Of a DNA stretch of 36,483 nucleotides, positions 29,719 to 36,483 are shown one piece after another. Positions within the stretch are counted from its first letter, which is position 1; each line of letters opens with the position of its first letter. The translations under genes were made by a program, and so were the position numbers. The DNA comes from Candidatus Kuenenia stuttgartensis (GTDB lineage: Bacteria > Planctomycetota > Planctomycetia > Planctomycetales > Planctomycetaceae). Below the pieces are notes generated by a model, which was not told the origin of the DNA, ran no database searches, and saw only the letters and a list, made by a program, of their open reading frames with translations. Where the stretch lies: assembly GCA_945861465.1 (NCBI GenBank), contig CAMAVB010000051.1, positions 1 to 36,483 of the forward strand, in the 5' to 3' direction.

Positions 29719-31319
29719 GAACCATTTCCTGCTGTGAATAAAGTGGAATGCGGGGTTCCCAGTTGCACGAGGTCCGTGGGACCGGCGTCGCCCTCTGCAC
29801 ATGATTCCGGCGAGCGAAGGTGCGTCAGATCTCTGGTACGAAACGCGAGCGGAATGGTGCCAGCCACAGGTAACTGTTTCGTGCTTGACTCGCTGAAGTG
29901 ACGACCAGTCAGCGCTGGGCTGCTCAGGCGTTTGGCCACAATGCAGTCGCGACTTGCCGAAACTGCACGGCAGATCACAAACCGTCCAAGATCTTCATTG
30001 GTTCCGGGAACTTCGACCGGCATGTACCAGCGGTCTGAGCCTCGAACATAGCCGGGACGTGTTTCAGACGGGCGTTCGGCGAGGACTTCGAGTAGTGGAG
30101 GATCGTGCATCGAAACGGCCAGCGGAACGGCACCACCTGCCGCCACTTTCTGCATCGGCTCGCGAACGGCAGAGGGACCAATCACTGGCGACATGCCGCT
30201 CAGGGGGACAGCGTTGATGCGGCTGCGATAAAATCGCTCGGCTAGTTCGCGTTCAAGATCACTCAGGATGCCCACACGTTCCCGAATCACATCCGGCGGA
30301 ACCTGGTCGGGCATTGTGGCGGCGGGAGTTCCGTCGCGGCGACTGAACGGAAACACATGCACTTTCATAAAGCGGGCCGTGCGGCACGTTTCCAGTGTCT
30401 CGTCGAACTCGGCATCGGTCTCACCGGGAAACCCCACAATGACATCCGTGCTGAAAGCCGGGTCGTTGCCGAACATGTCGCGGATCTGATCGAGTCGCTC
30501 AAGGAAGCGTGCCACTCGATATCGACGTCGCATTCGAGTCAGCACCGTGTTACTACCGCTTTGCAGAGCAGGGTGGAACTGCGGGCAAAGGTGTTCGCAA
30601 TCTCCAGCGGCCTTAATGAAGTCGTCGTTGACTTCGACAGTTTCAATGCTGGACAACCGCATCCGCCATTCGCCAGGAATCCGATCGAGCCGCCTCAGCA
30701 AGTGCCACAATCGCTCCGGCTTGTCACCCGGTTGCAGATTGTTTGTATCGACACCGAAGTGTCCCATGTGAATCCCGCTGATCACGATCTCGCGATACCC
30801 ATGTTCAATCAATGCGCGAATCTCGTCTTCGATATCGATGGGCCGACGACTGCGAAGTCCGGGACGCACCTTTGGGATTATGCAGTATGAACACTTCAGA
30901 ATGCAGCCGTCCTGGATCTTTACAAAAGCTCGCTGATGTCCTTCAAACTCACTGATCCCGTTGGGCAGGTCCACGATGCCGAAGCGGCCGAGGACGTCGG
31001 GCAGTTCTCGCTTGTCCGTGACGACCTCAATCACGTTCGGCAGTTCCGACACCGCATGCGGATCGCGCGTGGCATAGCAGCCCATCACAATCGTTTTCGT
31101 GCCAGGATTCTGTCGCGACAGTTGCCGTATCACTTGCCGCGATTTGGCATCACCCGTGTTCGTGACCGTACACGTATTCACGACGCACAAGTCGGCAGGC
31201 TCATCGTCGTTCGCTTCACGATAACCGCTCTGCAGCAGGGCTTCGCGGACGAGCTGAGTTTCATATTGATTGACTTTGCAGCCCAGGGTCACCAGGCGGC
31301 AGGTTCGAAATGGGGACAT
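29706..31319 (-). CDS. mtaB: tRNA t6A37 methylthiotransferase MtaB
   Basis: This radical-SAM enzyme adds a methylthio group to t6A at position 37 of tRNA. Cys14 (GCKVN), Cys50 (NTC) and Cys81 (GCYA) form the N-terminal UPF0004 iron-sulfur site, and Cys139, Cys143 and Cys146 form the CxxxCxxC radical-SAM site. VIVGFPGETDAEF is typical of the family. At 537 residues it is about 100 longer than usual. There is extra sequence in the TRAM-like region and a tail of about 70 residues after VICRAVSASRD that does not look like the family. ATG at 31319 is preferred over TTG at 31337. tmk starts inside its 3' end. Confidence 0.9.
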   Translation of the reverse strand: MSPFRTCRLVTLGCKVNQYETQLVREALLQSGYREANDDEPADLCVVNTCTVTNTGDAKSRQVIRQLSRQNPGTKTIVMGCYATRDPHAVSELPNVIEVVTDKRELPDVLGRFGIVDLPNGISEFEGHQRAFVKIQDGCILKCSYCIIPKVRPGLRSRRPIDIEDEIRALIEHGYREIVISGIHMGHFGVDTNNLQPGDKPERLWHLLRRLDRIPGEWRMRLSSIETVEVNDDFIKAAGDCEHLCPQFHPALQSGSNTVLTRMRRRYRVARFLERLDQIRDMFGNDPAFSTDVIVGFPGETDAEFDETLETCRTARFMKVHVFPFSRRDGTPAATMPDQVPPDVIRERVGILSDLERELAERFYRSRINAVPLSGMSPVIGPSAVREPMQKVAAGGAVPLAVSMHDPPLLEVLAERPSETRPGYVRGSDRWYMPVEVPGTNEDLGRFVICRAVSASRDCIVAKRLSSPALTGRHFSESSTKQLPVAGTIPLAFRTRDLTHLRSPESCAEGDAGPTDLVQLGTPHSTLFTAGNGSWPR

Positions 31320-31344
31320 TGTCTGAGCGTGAAACAAAAAGGAG

Positions 31345-31512
31345 TTAAGGACTGAGACAGATATAAGTGGGGCACGATTCCATCGTGCCGGGCCCGTTAA
31401 AAACGTGCCATCGGGGTTACAAACGTGCCATCGTGCCGTGCCATCGTGCCGGGCACGTTACAAACGTGCCCCACGTCCAAACGACGACAGTTATGTCTGC
31501 GCCGGTCTTAAG
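31345..31512 (+). repeat. 102-bp palindromic element (family 1), copy D, expanded
   Basis: TTAAG at 31345-31349 and 31508-31512 flank it as an exact direct repeat. The ends are GACTGAGACAGATATAAG and the inverted GACCGGCGCAGACATAACTG. The interior is enlarged to 163 bp by repeats of GTGCCATCG and ACGTTACAAACGTGCC. It lies just upstream of mtaB. Confidence 0.85.
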
Positions 31513-31519
31513 TAAATGT

Positions 31520-31756
31520 CCGTAGGTTGGACATTCTTGTCCGACGTTTCCCATCGAAACGACACCGCATCTTCGAATTCTCACGAATTCAGGTAAAATA
31601 CAAAGCGAATCTCACCGGTATGTTCACGGCTGGCCAAATATTGACGATCGGCAACTCGTAGGGTGTGACAAGCAACGCGCGGGCACACCGGATCACCGGT
31701 CTGGTGTGCCTGCGCTGCCGCTTGTCACACCCTACAAATTCACAAATTGGCCAGCC
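31520..31756. repeat. Further hairpins between mtaB and the Uma2 gene
   Basis: GTAGGTTGGACATTCTTGTC at about 31520 contains a GGACA/TGTCC stem. At 31658-31735, GTAGGGTGTGACAAGC is inverted as GCTTGTCACACCCTAC with a central GGCACACC/GGTGTGCC pair. Outside it, GGCTGGCCAA (31629-31638) is inverted as TTGGCCAGCC (31747-31756). No gene is present in the 448-bp gap. Confidence 0.75.
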
Positions 31757-31767
31757 GCAACGGTATT

Positions 31768-32319
31768 TTACTGAAACAGTTTCCCGACTGCGATGGACCA
31801 GTCGCCGAAAACATCGGAAGCCGCGAGGCGATCTTTCATGGTAAAAACGCGGATCTTAGTTTCACTGCGAAATTCCGTGACGTGTTTCTGCTTCGGATCG
31901 ACGATCCAGACAACTTTGCACCCCGCGTCGATCCAAGCCAAAGCTTTTGCCTGAACCTCCGAATAGGTATCGCTTGGGGAAACCACCTCAGCCACCAGGT
32001 CTGGACATCCTGGCCAATATCCTTTGACAACACCCATCTGGTCGACTCGCGCCTGAGTCACAAATGCCAGATCCGGAGCCCGCACAGTGTCCGGGCTTCG
32101 TTCAAGTAAGAAACCTGTTTTTGCGGCACAGACGATGCCAAGTTGATGTTCCTCGACGTACCGCGCAATCGGCCATGCCAGTTTGAGCGTAATCGAGCCG
32201 TGTTCAAATCCTGCGGGACTCGTCCGAATCAATTCTCCTTCGAGAAGTTCCGCCCTGCCTAAAGTTGATGACATCGCGAACATTGCTTCGGCTGTCAATG
32301 GATGAGTTGTGACTGACAT
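31768..32319 (-). CDS. Uma2 family (DUF820) predicted nuclease-fold protein
   Basis: This 183-residue protein belongs to PF05685, a restriction-endonuclease-like fold family abundant in planctomycetes and cyanobacteria. RAPDLAFV, PDLVAEVVSPSDTYSEV with KALAWIDAGCKVVWIVDP, and an early Glu in LLEGELI give the expected acidic and Lys positions. Whether these proteins cut DNA is not established. The ATG at 32319 is the only good start. The gene is single and divergent from the DUF1501 gene. Confidence 0.88.
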   Translation of the reverse strand: MSVTTHPLTAEAMFAMSSTLGRAELLEGELIRTSPAGFEHGSITLKLAWPIARYVEEHQLGIVCAAKTGFLLERSPDTVRAPDLAFVTQARVDQMGVVKGYWPGCPDLVAEVVSPSDTYSEVQAKALAWIDAGCKVVWIVDPKQKHVTEFRSETKIRVFTMKDRLAASDVFGDWSIAVGKLFQ

Positions 32320-32416
32320 GCTTCATTGATCCGATAGGACATATGTGCGATAGTCGATGTCATGAGGATACACGATTCCGCGTGTCCGTTCCACTTTTGT
32401 TTCCCGGGGTCCATTC

Positions 32417-33823
32417 ATGCTGACCATTCTCGACCGTCCAACGTCGTTGTGCGACGGGTTTTCCCGGCGCGAAGCGATGCGGATTGGTGGGCTGTCAGCG
32501 ATGGGATTGTCGCTGCCTCAGTTGCTGCAGCGTCCTGTTGTCGCATGTGACCAGGCAGAGGTGTCTCCGGGTTTCGGACGGGCGAAGTCCGTCATCCTGT
32601 TGTGGCTGCTTGGCGGTCCGCCGCAGCATGAGACATGGGATCCGAAGCCGAATGCTCCGAAAGAGGTTCGAGGGGAATTTGGCTCCATCGATTCGGTCGT
32701 GCCAGGTCTGCGAGTCGGCGAGCTGATGCCGAAAACGGCGATGCACACCGATAAGCTTGCCGTGTTACGCGCTGTGGTGACAAAGGATCAGGCGCATTCC
32801 TCAAGTGGCTATCAGATGCTGACGGGAGTTCCCCACGAGCCGCGAAGTCAGGAAAACGTGACTTCAAAGGCACCGAACCTGTCTCCGTCGCACGGGGCGA
32901 TCATGCGCGCCCTTCAATCCGATCGGGATGGAATGCCGTCATCCATCTCGCTGCCTTATCATATTGCAAACGACGGAGAAATTGTATGGCCCGGGCAAGG
33001 GGCCGGTGTGCTCGGACGAAAGTACGATCCGTGGCTGATCAACTGCGATCCTTCGAGAGCCGATTTCCGAATTCCCGATCTTGCACTTTCCGACGACTTG
33101 TCAGCGCACCGATTCGCGGCTCGGCGAACACTGCTGACGAATCTGGATACAGTCCGAGCCAATGTCGCACGTGCCGGCGCAGCGGGACGATTTCATGAAC
33201 ACACACTTCAGGCGTTTGATCTGCTGACCGGCAAGTCTGCCCGCCGTGCGTTTGAGATCGGAGAAGAGACAGAGGCAACCCGTGATCGCTACGGACGCAA
33301 TCGTTTTGGTCAATCCGTCCTGCTGGCGCGACGACTGGTGGAAGCAGGAACGGCTCTGGTTCAGGTCAACTGGACTCGAGTGGAAGCCATCTCGAAGAAC
33401 GGTTCGTGGGACACTCACAGCAGCCATTTTCCGGATCTCAAAAACCACCTTATGCCGCGTATGGATCAGGCGTACTCGGGGTTGCTGCAGGATCTGGACG
33501 AACGCGGGATGTTGCAGGACACGCTGGTCGTGTGGCTGGGTGAATTCGGTCATACACCAAAAATCAACGGCAATGCGGGACGCGATCACTGGGGCAACTG
33601 CTTTTCCATCGCGCTGGGCGGAGCTGGCATTCGCCCGGGCACCGTTCATGGCGAGTCAGATGCGCACGCGGCGTTTCCCGTGTCCGGAAGTGTGAGTCCT
33701 GCGGATATTACGGCCACAATTTTCCATTGCCTTGGATATTCGCCGGAGACTCTGCTGCACGATCAGACTGGCCGACCGTTTCCACTCAGTCGCGGGCAGG
33801 TCATCCGTGAGATCGTGGGATAG
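32417..33823 (+). CDS. DUF1501 exported protein
   Basis: This 468-residue protein belongs to the DUF1501 family (PF07394), an alkaline-phosphatase-like fold related to sulfatases and very common in planctomycetes. SRREAMRIGG at residues 16-25 followed by a hydrophobic stretch is a twin-arginine signal. ILLWLLGGPPQHETWDPKP is the family's opening motif; GGPPQ often reads GGPSQ. GSWDTHSSHF, VVWLGEFGHTPKIN and GRDHWGN complete the expected metal-site residues. In relatives it is usually partnered with DUF1549/DUF1553 proteins, but none is adjacent here. It is followed after 4 bp by the RNA methyltransferase gene, so co-transcription is likely. Confidence 0.93.
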   Translation: MLTILDRPTSLCDGFSRREAMRIGGLSAMGLSLPQLLQRPVVACDQAEVSPGFGRAKSVILLWLLGGPPQHETWDPKPNAPKEVRGEFGSIDSVVPGLRVGELMPKTAMHTDKLAVLRAVVTKDQAHSSSGYQMLTGVPHEPRSQENVTSKAPNLSPSHGAIMRALQSDRDGMPSSISLPYHIANDGEIVWPGQGAGVLGRKYDPWLINCDPSRADFRIPDLALSDDLSAHRFAARRTLLTNLDTVRANVARAGAAGRFHEHTLQAFDLLTGKSARRAFEIGEETEATRDRYGRNRFGQSVLLARRLVEAGTALVQVNWTRVEAISKNGSWDTHSSHFPDLKNHLMPRMDQAYSGLLQDLDERGMLQDTLVVWLGEFGHTPKINGNAGRDHWGNCFSIALGGAGIRPGTVHGESDAHAAFPVSGSVSPADITATIFHCLGYSPETLLHDQTGRPFPLSRGQVIREIVG

Positions 33824-33827
33824 AGCG

Positions 33828-34688
33828 ATGCCGTCGTTTGTTGAGACCGATAAGGGCGCGTCAGAGGCCATGCATGAGCGCATCGACACGCTGGATGATT
33901 CGCGTCTGGATGTCTTTCGAAATCTGAAGGCGAAAAATGCCGTACGGGATGCGCGGCTCTTTGTGGCGGAGGGTGCGACGGTCGTAGAACGCGTGTTGCG
34001 GAGCACGCTGCAAGTTCACAGTGTGCTTGTGAGTGATCGAAAGTTTGCGACCTGCGCGTCTTTTCTCCGGTCGGACGTTCGCGTCTTCAGGCTGCGTTCG
34101 GAGCTGGCGGATGAACTTGTTGGATTCAATTTTCACTGCGGCGTCATGGCCAGCGCGGTCCGACCTGCAGCACCGGATCCGGACGCATGGATTCCGGCCA
34201 ACGGTCCTGCGTTGATCATTGCGGCGGATCGCGTTGTCGATCCCGAGAACGCGGGGGCATTGATTCGAATTGCGTCGGCATTCGGAGCGAATGGAGTGAT
34301 CCTTGGAGAAGGATCGGCAGACCCGTTTTCACGCCGCGTGTTGCGCGTGTCGATGGGCAACGTCCTTTTTATGCCCATCGTTGAAACGATCAACCTGCCC
34401 GCATTGCTGACTGATCTGAGTGGGCCACGCAGATTCGATGTCTGCGGCACAGTACTGGACACTCATGCCACTTCCCTGGACGCATTCCGGTTTTCCGAAC
34501 GTACGGTGCTTGTGTTCGGCAATGAGTACGATGGCATTTCTGACGAAGTCCAGAGCGTGCTCACGAAACGACTGACGATTTCGATGCTCAACGGTACCGA
34601 TTCGCTCAACGTTGCGATCTCAGCCGGAATTTTCTGTCATCAGTATCGAGTTCAATCGGGAGAGATTCAGAATGTCCGACATGACTGA
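33828..34688 (+). CDS. TrmH/SpoU family RNA 2'-O-methyltransferase
   Basis: This predicted SPOUT RNA methyltransferase has 286 residues. An N-terminal substrate-binding region (VRDARLFVAEGATVVERVLR) precedes the knotted catalytic domain. Motif 1 is DPENAGALIRIASAFGANGV, motif 2 VLVFGNEYDGIS and motif 3 ISMLNGTDSLNVAISAGI. The target may be rRNA or tRNA and cannot be told. ATG at 33828 is chosen because GGGA sits about 8 nt upstream; ATG at 33870 is an alternative. It starts 4 bp after DUF1501 and overlaps the acylphosphatase gene by 17 bp. Confidence 0.9.
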   Translation: MPSFVETDKGASEAMHERIDTLDDSRLDVFRNLKAKNAVRDARLFVAEGATVVERVLRSTLQVHSVLVSDRKFATCASFLRSDVRVFRLRSELADELVGFNFHCGVMASAVRPAAPDPDAWIPANGPALIIAADRVVDPENAGALIRIASAFGANGVILGEGSADPFSRRVLRVSMGNVLFMPIVETINLPALLTDLSGPRRFDVCGTVLDTHATSLDAFRFSERTVLVFGNEYDGISDEVQSVLTKRLTISMLNGTDSLNVAISAGIFCHQYRVQSGEIQNVRHD

Positions 34689-34947
34689 GCAGATTCTGTT
34701 TTCCGGGCAGGTTCAGGGCGTGGGGTTTCGCTGGACGACACAACGAATCGCGTCGCGGCTGGCTCTTCGGGGGTTTGTCCGAAATCTGCCGGACGGATGC
34801 GTCGAGGCTGTCGTTGCGGGTTCTGCGGCAGGCATTCAGCAACTGATCGCAAAGCTGCGGGAGCGATTCGGTTCAGGGATTACAGACGTTCAGCGGCAAA
34901 CACTGGAAGGCGCGAATGACTTCGCAGGTTTCACGATTCGGAAATGA
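34672..34947 (+). CDS. Acylphosphatase
   Basis: This 91-residue enzyme hydrolyses acyl phosphates. GQVQGVGFRW (12-21) carries the phosphate-binding Arg20, and GFVRN (34-38) the catalytic Asn38. The full alpha/beta sandwich length is present. GGGAGAG at 34658-34664 gives a strong ribosome-binding site 7 nt before the ATG, inside the end of the RNA methyltransferase gene, so translation is probably coupled. Confidence 0.95.
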   Translation: MSDMTEQILFSGQVQGVGFRWTTQRIASRLALRGFVRNLPDGCVEAVVAGSAAGIQQLIAKLRERFGSGITDVQRQTLEGANDFAGFTIRK

Positions 34948-35010
34948 ATCGACTTCGTGCGACGCTTCAATTCGCAACAGTTCGCAGCATCGCACCGTGA
35001 CGATGATGCT

Positions 35011-35077
35011 GTCCGGTGGCCAAAGTGACAGAACGAGGCATCGTCTCGGCGGAGCGAGACGGCTACTTTGGTCCGGG
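35011..35077. repeat. Inverted repeat upstream of the CHAT gene
   Basis: The outer arms are GGCCAAAGT and ACTTTGGTCC, and the inner arms CGTCTCG and CGAGACG. No T-run follows. The remaining sequence of the 220-bp gap 34948-35167 shows nothing else. Confidence 0.6.
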
Positions 35078-35167
35078 CTACTTGTGTTGAACACTGGCTT
35101 CGCTCTACATTAGTACCTTGGTGTTGGAAACCAACCTCGTGCAAGTCTCTCTCTTTTTGCCGGTGCC

Positions 35168-36483
35168 ATGCAGGAAATCCGCGTCCACTTTTCGCCGTCC
35201 GACGAAAACAGCCACCGCGTCTCGCTCATCGATGGCGAAGGCAACAGCGTCGGTGTCGAGGTGTCGTTTTCGCCTTTCCTCGGCGACGACGATTACGACA
35301 ACATGCGCTGGTATCTGGAAGAGTACATGGAACTGCCCGATGGCGGTGCCGTCGTCCGGGCCAGGCACATTGAAGCCGATCTGCGGAAATGGGGCCGGCA
35401 ACTCCACGATGCCATTTTCTCCGCACCGGAAAACAAGGCAGCGCTCGAGACATTGTGCAACGCCGAAGAACCACGCGAGCTGACCATCGCCACGAGCGAT
35501 CCGGCCCTGCTGCGGCTGCCGTGGGAACTCATGGCCGACGCGACGGGAAGTCTGGCTCTGCGCGTCTCCGTGCGGCGGCAGCTTGAGACTGAGACAGAAA
35601 TAAGTGGGGCACGATTCCATCGTGCCGAGCACGTTGAAAACGTGCTCCACGTCCGGAAGACGACAGTTATTTCTGTGCCGGTCCTTGAGGTCCGTGGCAA
35701 ACTCGCGGCCCGCGAAGAAAAGCTGCCGCTGCGGATTCTGTACATCGTCAGCCGACCCGAGGACGCCGGGTTCATCGATCCTCGTGTCACGACGAAAGCA
35801 CTGTTCGCGGCGCTCGATCCGCTGTCAACGAATGTGCAGCTTGACTTCTGCCGCCCGCCGACGCTGGCACGTATGGGCGAAATGCTCCGCGACGCTCAAC
35901 AGGCGGGCGATGACTACGATGTCGTCCATTTCGACGGGCACGGAACTTTCATGGATCGGACGCAGCTCGGAGCACTGTGTTTTGAGCAGAGCGATGATGG
36001 CACAGGCGACTCAAAGACGGATCTGGTTCCGGCCGATCAGCTCGGCAATCTGTTTGCCAGGCACAAGATCCCTCTCGTTGTGCTCGAGGCCTGCCGCAGT
36101 GCTCAGATGAAAACGATCGTCTTCCGCTCCGTCGCCCCGCGACTCATTCAGGCGGGCGTGGGTAGTGTGCTGTCGATGGGTCACGCCGTGCATGTCGAAG
36201 CGGCCAGGATTCTGCTGGATCGTTTCTACCGCGAACTGGTCCGCGGCACCACGATTGGCCACGCCGTCGCGGAAGGACGCAGTGCCCTCCACGATTCGCC
36301 AGCGAGATGGCTGGAATACGGCCCCGGGGCTCGCACGCTCAAGCTGCAGGACTGGTTCCTGCCGCATCTTTATCAGCGAGGTCTGGACGATCGGCTGCTT
36401 CCCACCGGCGAGCGGCAGGGCGTCAGCCCTCCGAGTTCACGCACCGCCGATACCGCACTGCTCGGAGGGCTGACGCCCTGCCG
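35168..36483 (+). CDS. CHAT-domain cysteine protease, 3' partial, carrying two repeat insertions
   Basis: At least 438 residues are open from ATG 35168 to the window end. CHAT proteins are caspase-like proteases. VVHFDGHGTF holds catalytic His258 and VVLEACRSAQ holds Cys309, with LPWELM and ILYIVSRP before them, as expected for PF12770. Residues 139-172 come from the family 1 palindromic element, inserted in frame into the loop after RRQ, where removing it restores RRQLEVRGK. From about 414, GERQGVSPPS and then LLGGLTPC come from an inverted pair of another repeat. The remaining C-terminus is outside the window. Whether the two insertions leave the protease active is not known. No partner gene is visible. 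Confidence 0.85.
   Translation, partial: MQEIRVHFSPSDENSHRVSLIDGEGNSVGVEVSFSPFLGDDDYDNMRWYLEEYMELPDGGAVVRARHIEADLRKWGRQLHDAIFSAPENKAALETLCNAEEPRELTIATSDPALLRLPWELMADATGSLALRVSVRRQLETETEISGARFHRAEHVENVLHVRKTTVISVPVLEVRGKLAAREEKLPLRILYIVSRPEDAGFIDPRVTTKALFAALDPLSTNVQLDFCRPPTLARMGEMLRDAQQAGDDYDVVHFDGHGTFMDRTQLGALCFEQSDDGTGDSKTDLVPADQLGNLFARHKIPLVVLEACRSAQMKTIVFRSVAPRLIQAGVGSVLSMGHAVHVEAARILLDRFYRELVRGTTIGHAVAEGRSALHDSPARWLEYGPGARTLKLQDWFLPHLYQRGLDDRLLPTGERQGVSPPSSRTADTALLGGLTPC
35582..35689 (+). repeat. 102-bp palindromic element (family 1), copy E, inside the CHAT gene
   Basis: CTTGAG occurs at 35582-35587 and at 35684-35689, exactly 102 bp (34 codons) apart. The ends are GACTGAGACAGAAATAAG and, inverted, GACCGGCACAGAAATAACTG. 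Internal stems are GGCACGATTCCATCGTGCC and GAGCACGTTGAAAACGTGCTC in outline. Both termini are intact, so it appears younger than the copy in the FkbH-like gene. Confidence 0.9.
36407..36483. repeat. Inverted pair of the GERQGVSPPS-coding repeat in the CHAT gene
   Basis: GGCGAGCGGCAGGGCGTCAG at 36407 continues with CCCTCCGAGT to 36436. Its reverse complement, CTCGGAGGGC followed by TGACGCCCTGCCG, runs from 36461 to the window end. The direct copy equals those at 24891 and 24981. Confidence 0.85.

Noticed and set aside
30357-30890. 177-codon plus-strand frame opposite mtaB
   Set aside because: It is a shadow of the radical-SAM gene, whose six cysteines fix the true frame.
35105-35650. 181-codon minus-strand frame opposite the CHAT gene
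   Set aside because: It is antisense to the CHAT reading, and its N-terminus (VEHVFNVLGTMESCPTYF-like) is the family 1 element read on the minus strand.

Overview
The window looks like chromosomal DNA of a planctomycete (Planctomycetota, probably a Planctomycetaceae-like lineage). The evidence is a DUF1501 protein, a DUF1080 protein, a beta-barrel porin (BBP2 type) with a Cys-rich N-terminus, a DUF4175/DUF58 pair, a Uma2 protein, moderate GC content, GTG starts and a very high load of short palindromic repeats between genes. No rRNA, tRNA, CRISPR array, phage gene or transposase gene was seen.

Layout. (1) Positions 1-9053, plus strand: a surface-glycan locus with an O-antigen ligase/polymerase-like membrane protein, a TylF-like methyltransferase, a GT4 glycosyltransferase, a sulfotransferase, a second methyltransferase, an FkbH-like HAD/acyltransferase and a YdjC/ChbG-type deacetylase that overlaps FkbH by 4 bp. 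Together they suggest a methylated, sulfated and deacetylated polymer that may carry acyl groups. (2) 9054-14070: threonine dehydrogenase (minus), a DUF1080 protein (minus), a putative lipoprotein and a secreted protein. (3) 14453-19690: a 1059-residue secreted LamG-like protein and a Cys-rich porin with a strong terminator. (4) 19876-26398: a small ABM monooxygenase-fold protein and a Pro/Gly-rich membrane protein (both minus), then the coupled DUF4175-DUF58 pair. (5) 27080-32319: a YheT-type hydrolase, an uncharacterised protein, thymidylate kinase overlapping the tRNA methylthiotransferase MtaB, and a Uma2 protein. (6) 32417-36483: DUF1501, a TrmH/SpoU RNA methyltransferase and acylphosphatase packed tightly, then a CHAT protease gene that runs off the window.

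The most striking content is a population of small non-autonomous elements that interact with genes. A 102-bp palindromic element occurs five times. It sits between duplicated target bases and in two cases lies inside a protein gene (FkbH-like and CHAT), in the same reading frame, adding the same 34-residue type of peptide. This resembles the Rickettsia palindromic elements but has different sequence. Its termini match a second element family (two copies). One of those copies carries a third element nested inside it with 13-bp inverted ends and a 9-bp target duplication, and the other copy is the empty site. A fourth repeat, encoding GERQGVSPPS, appears in frame in both the DUF4175 and CHAT genes. 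Two further palindromes provide the stop codons of neighbouring genes.
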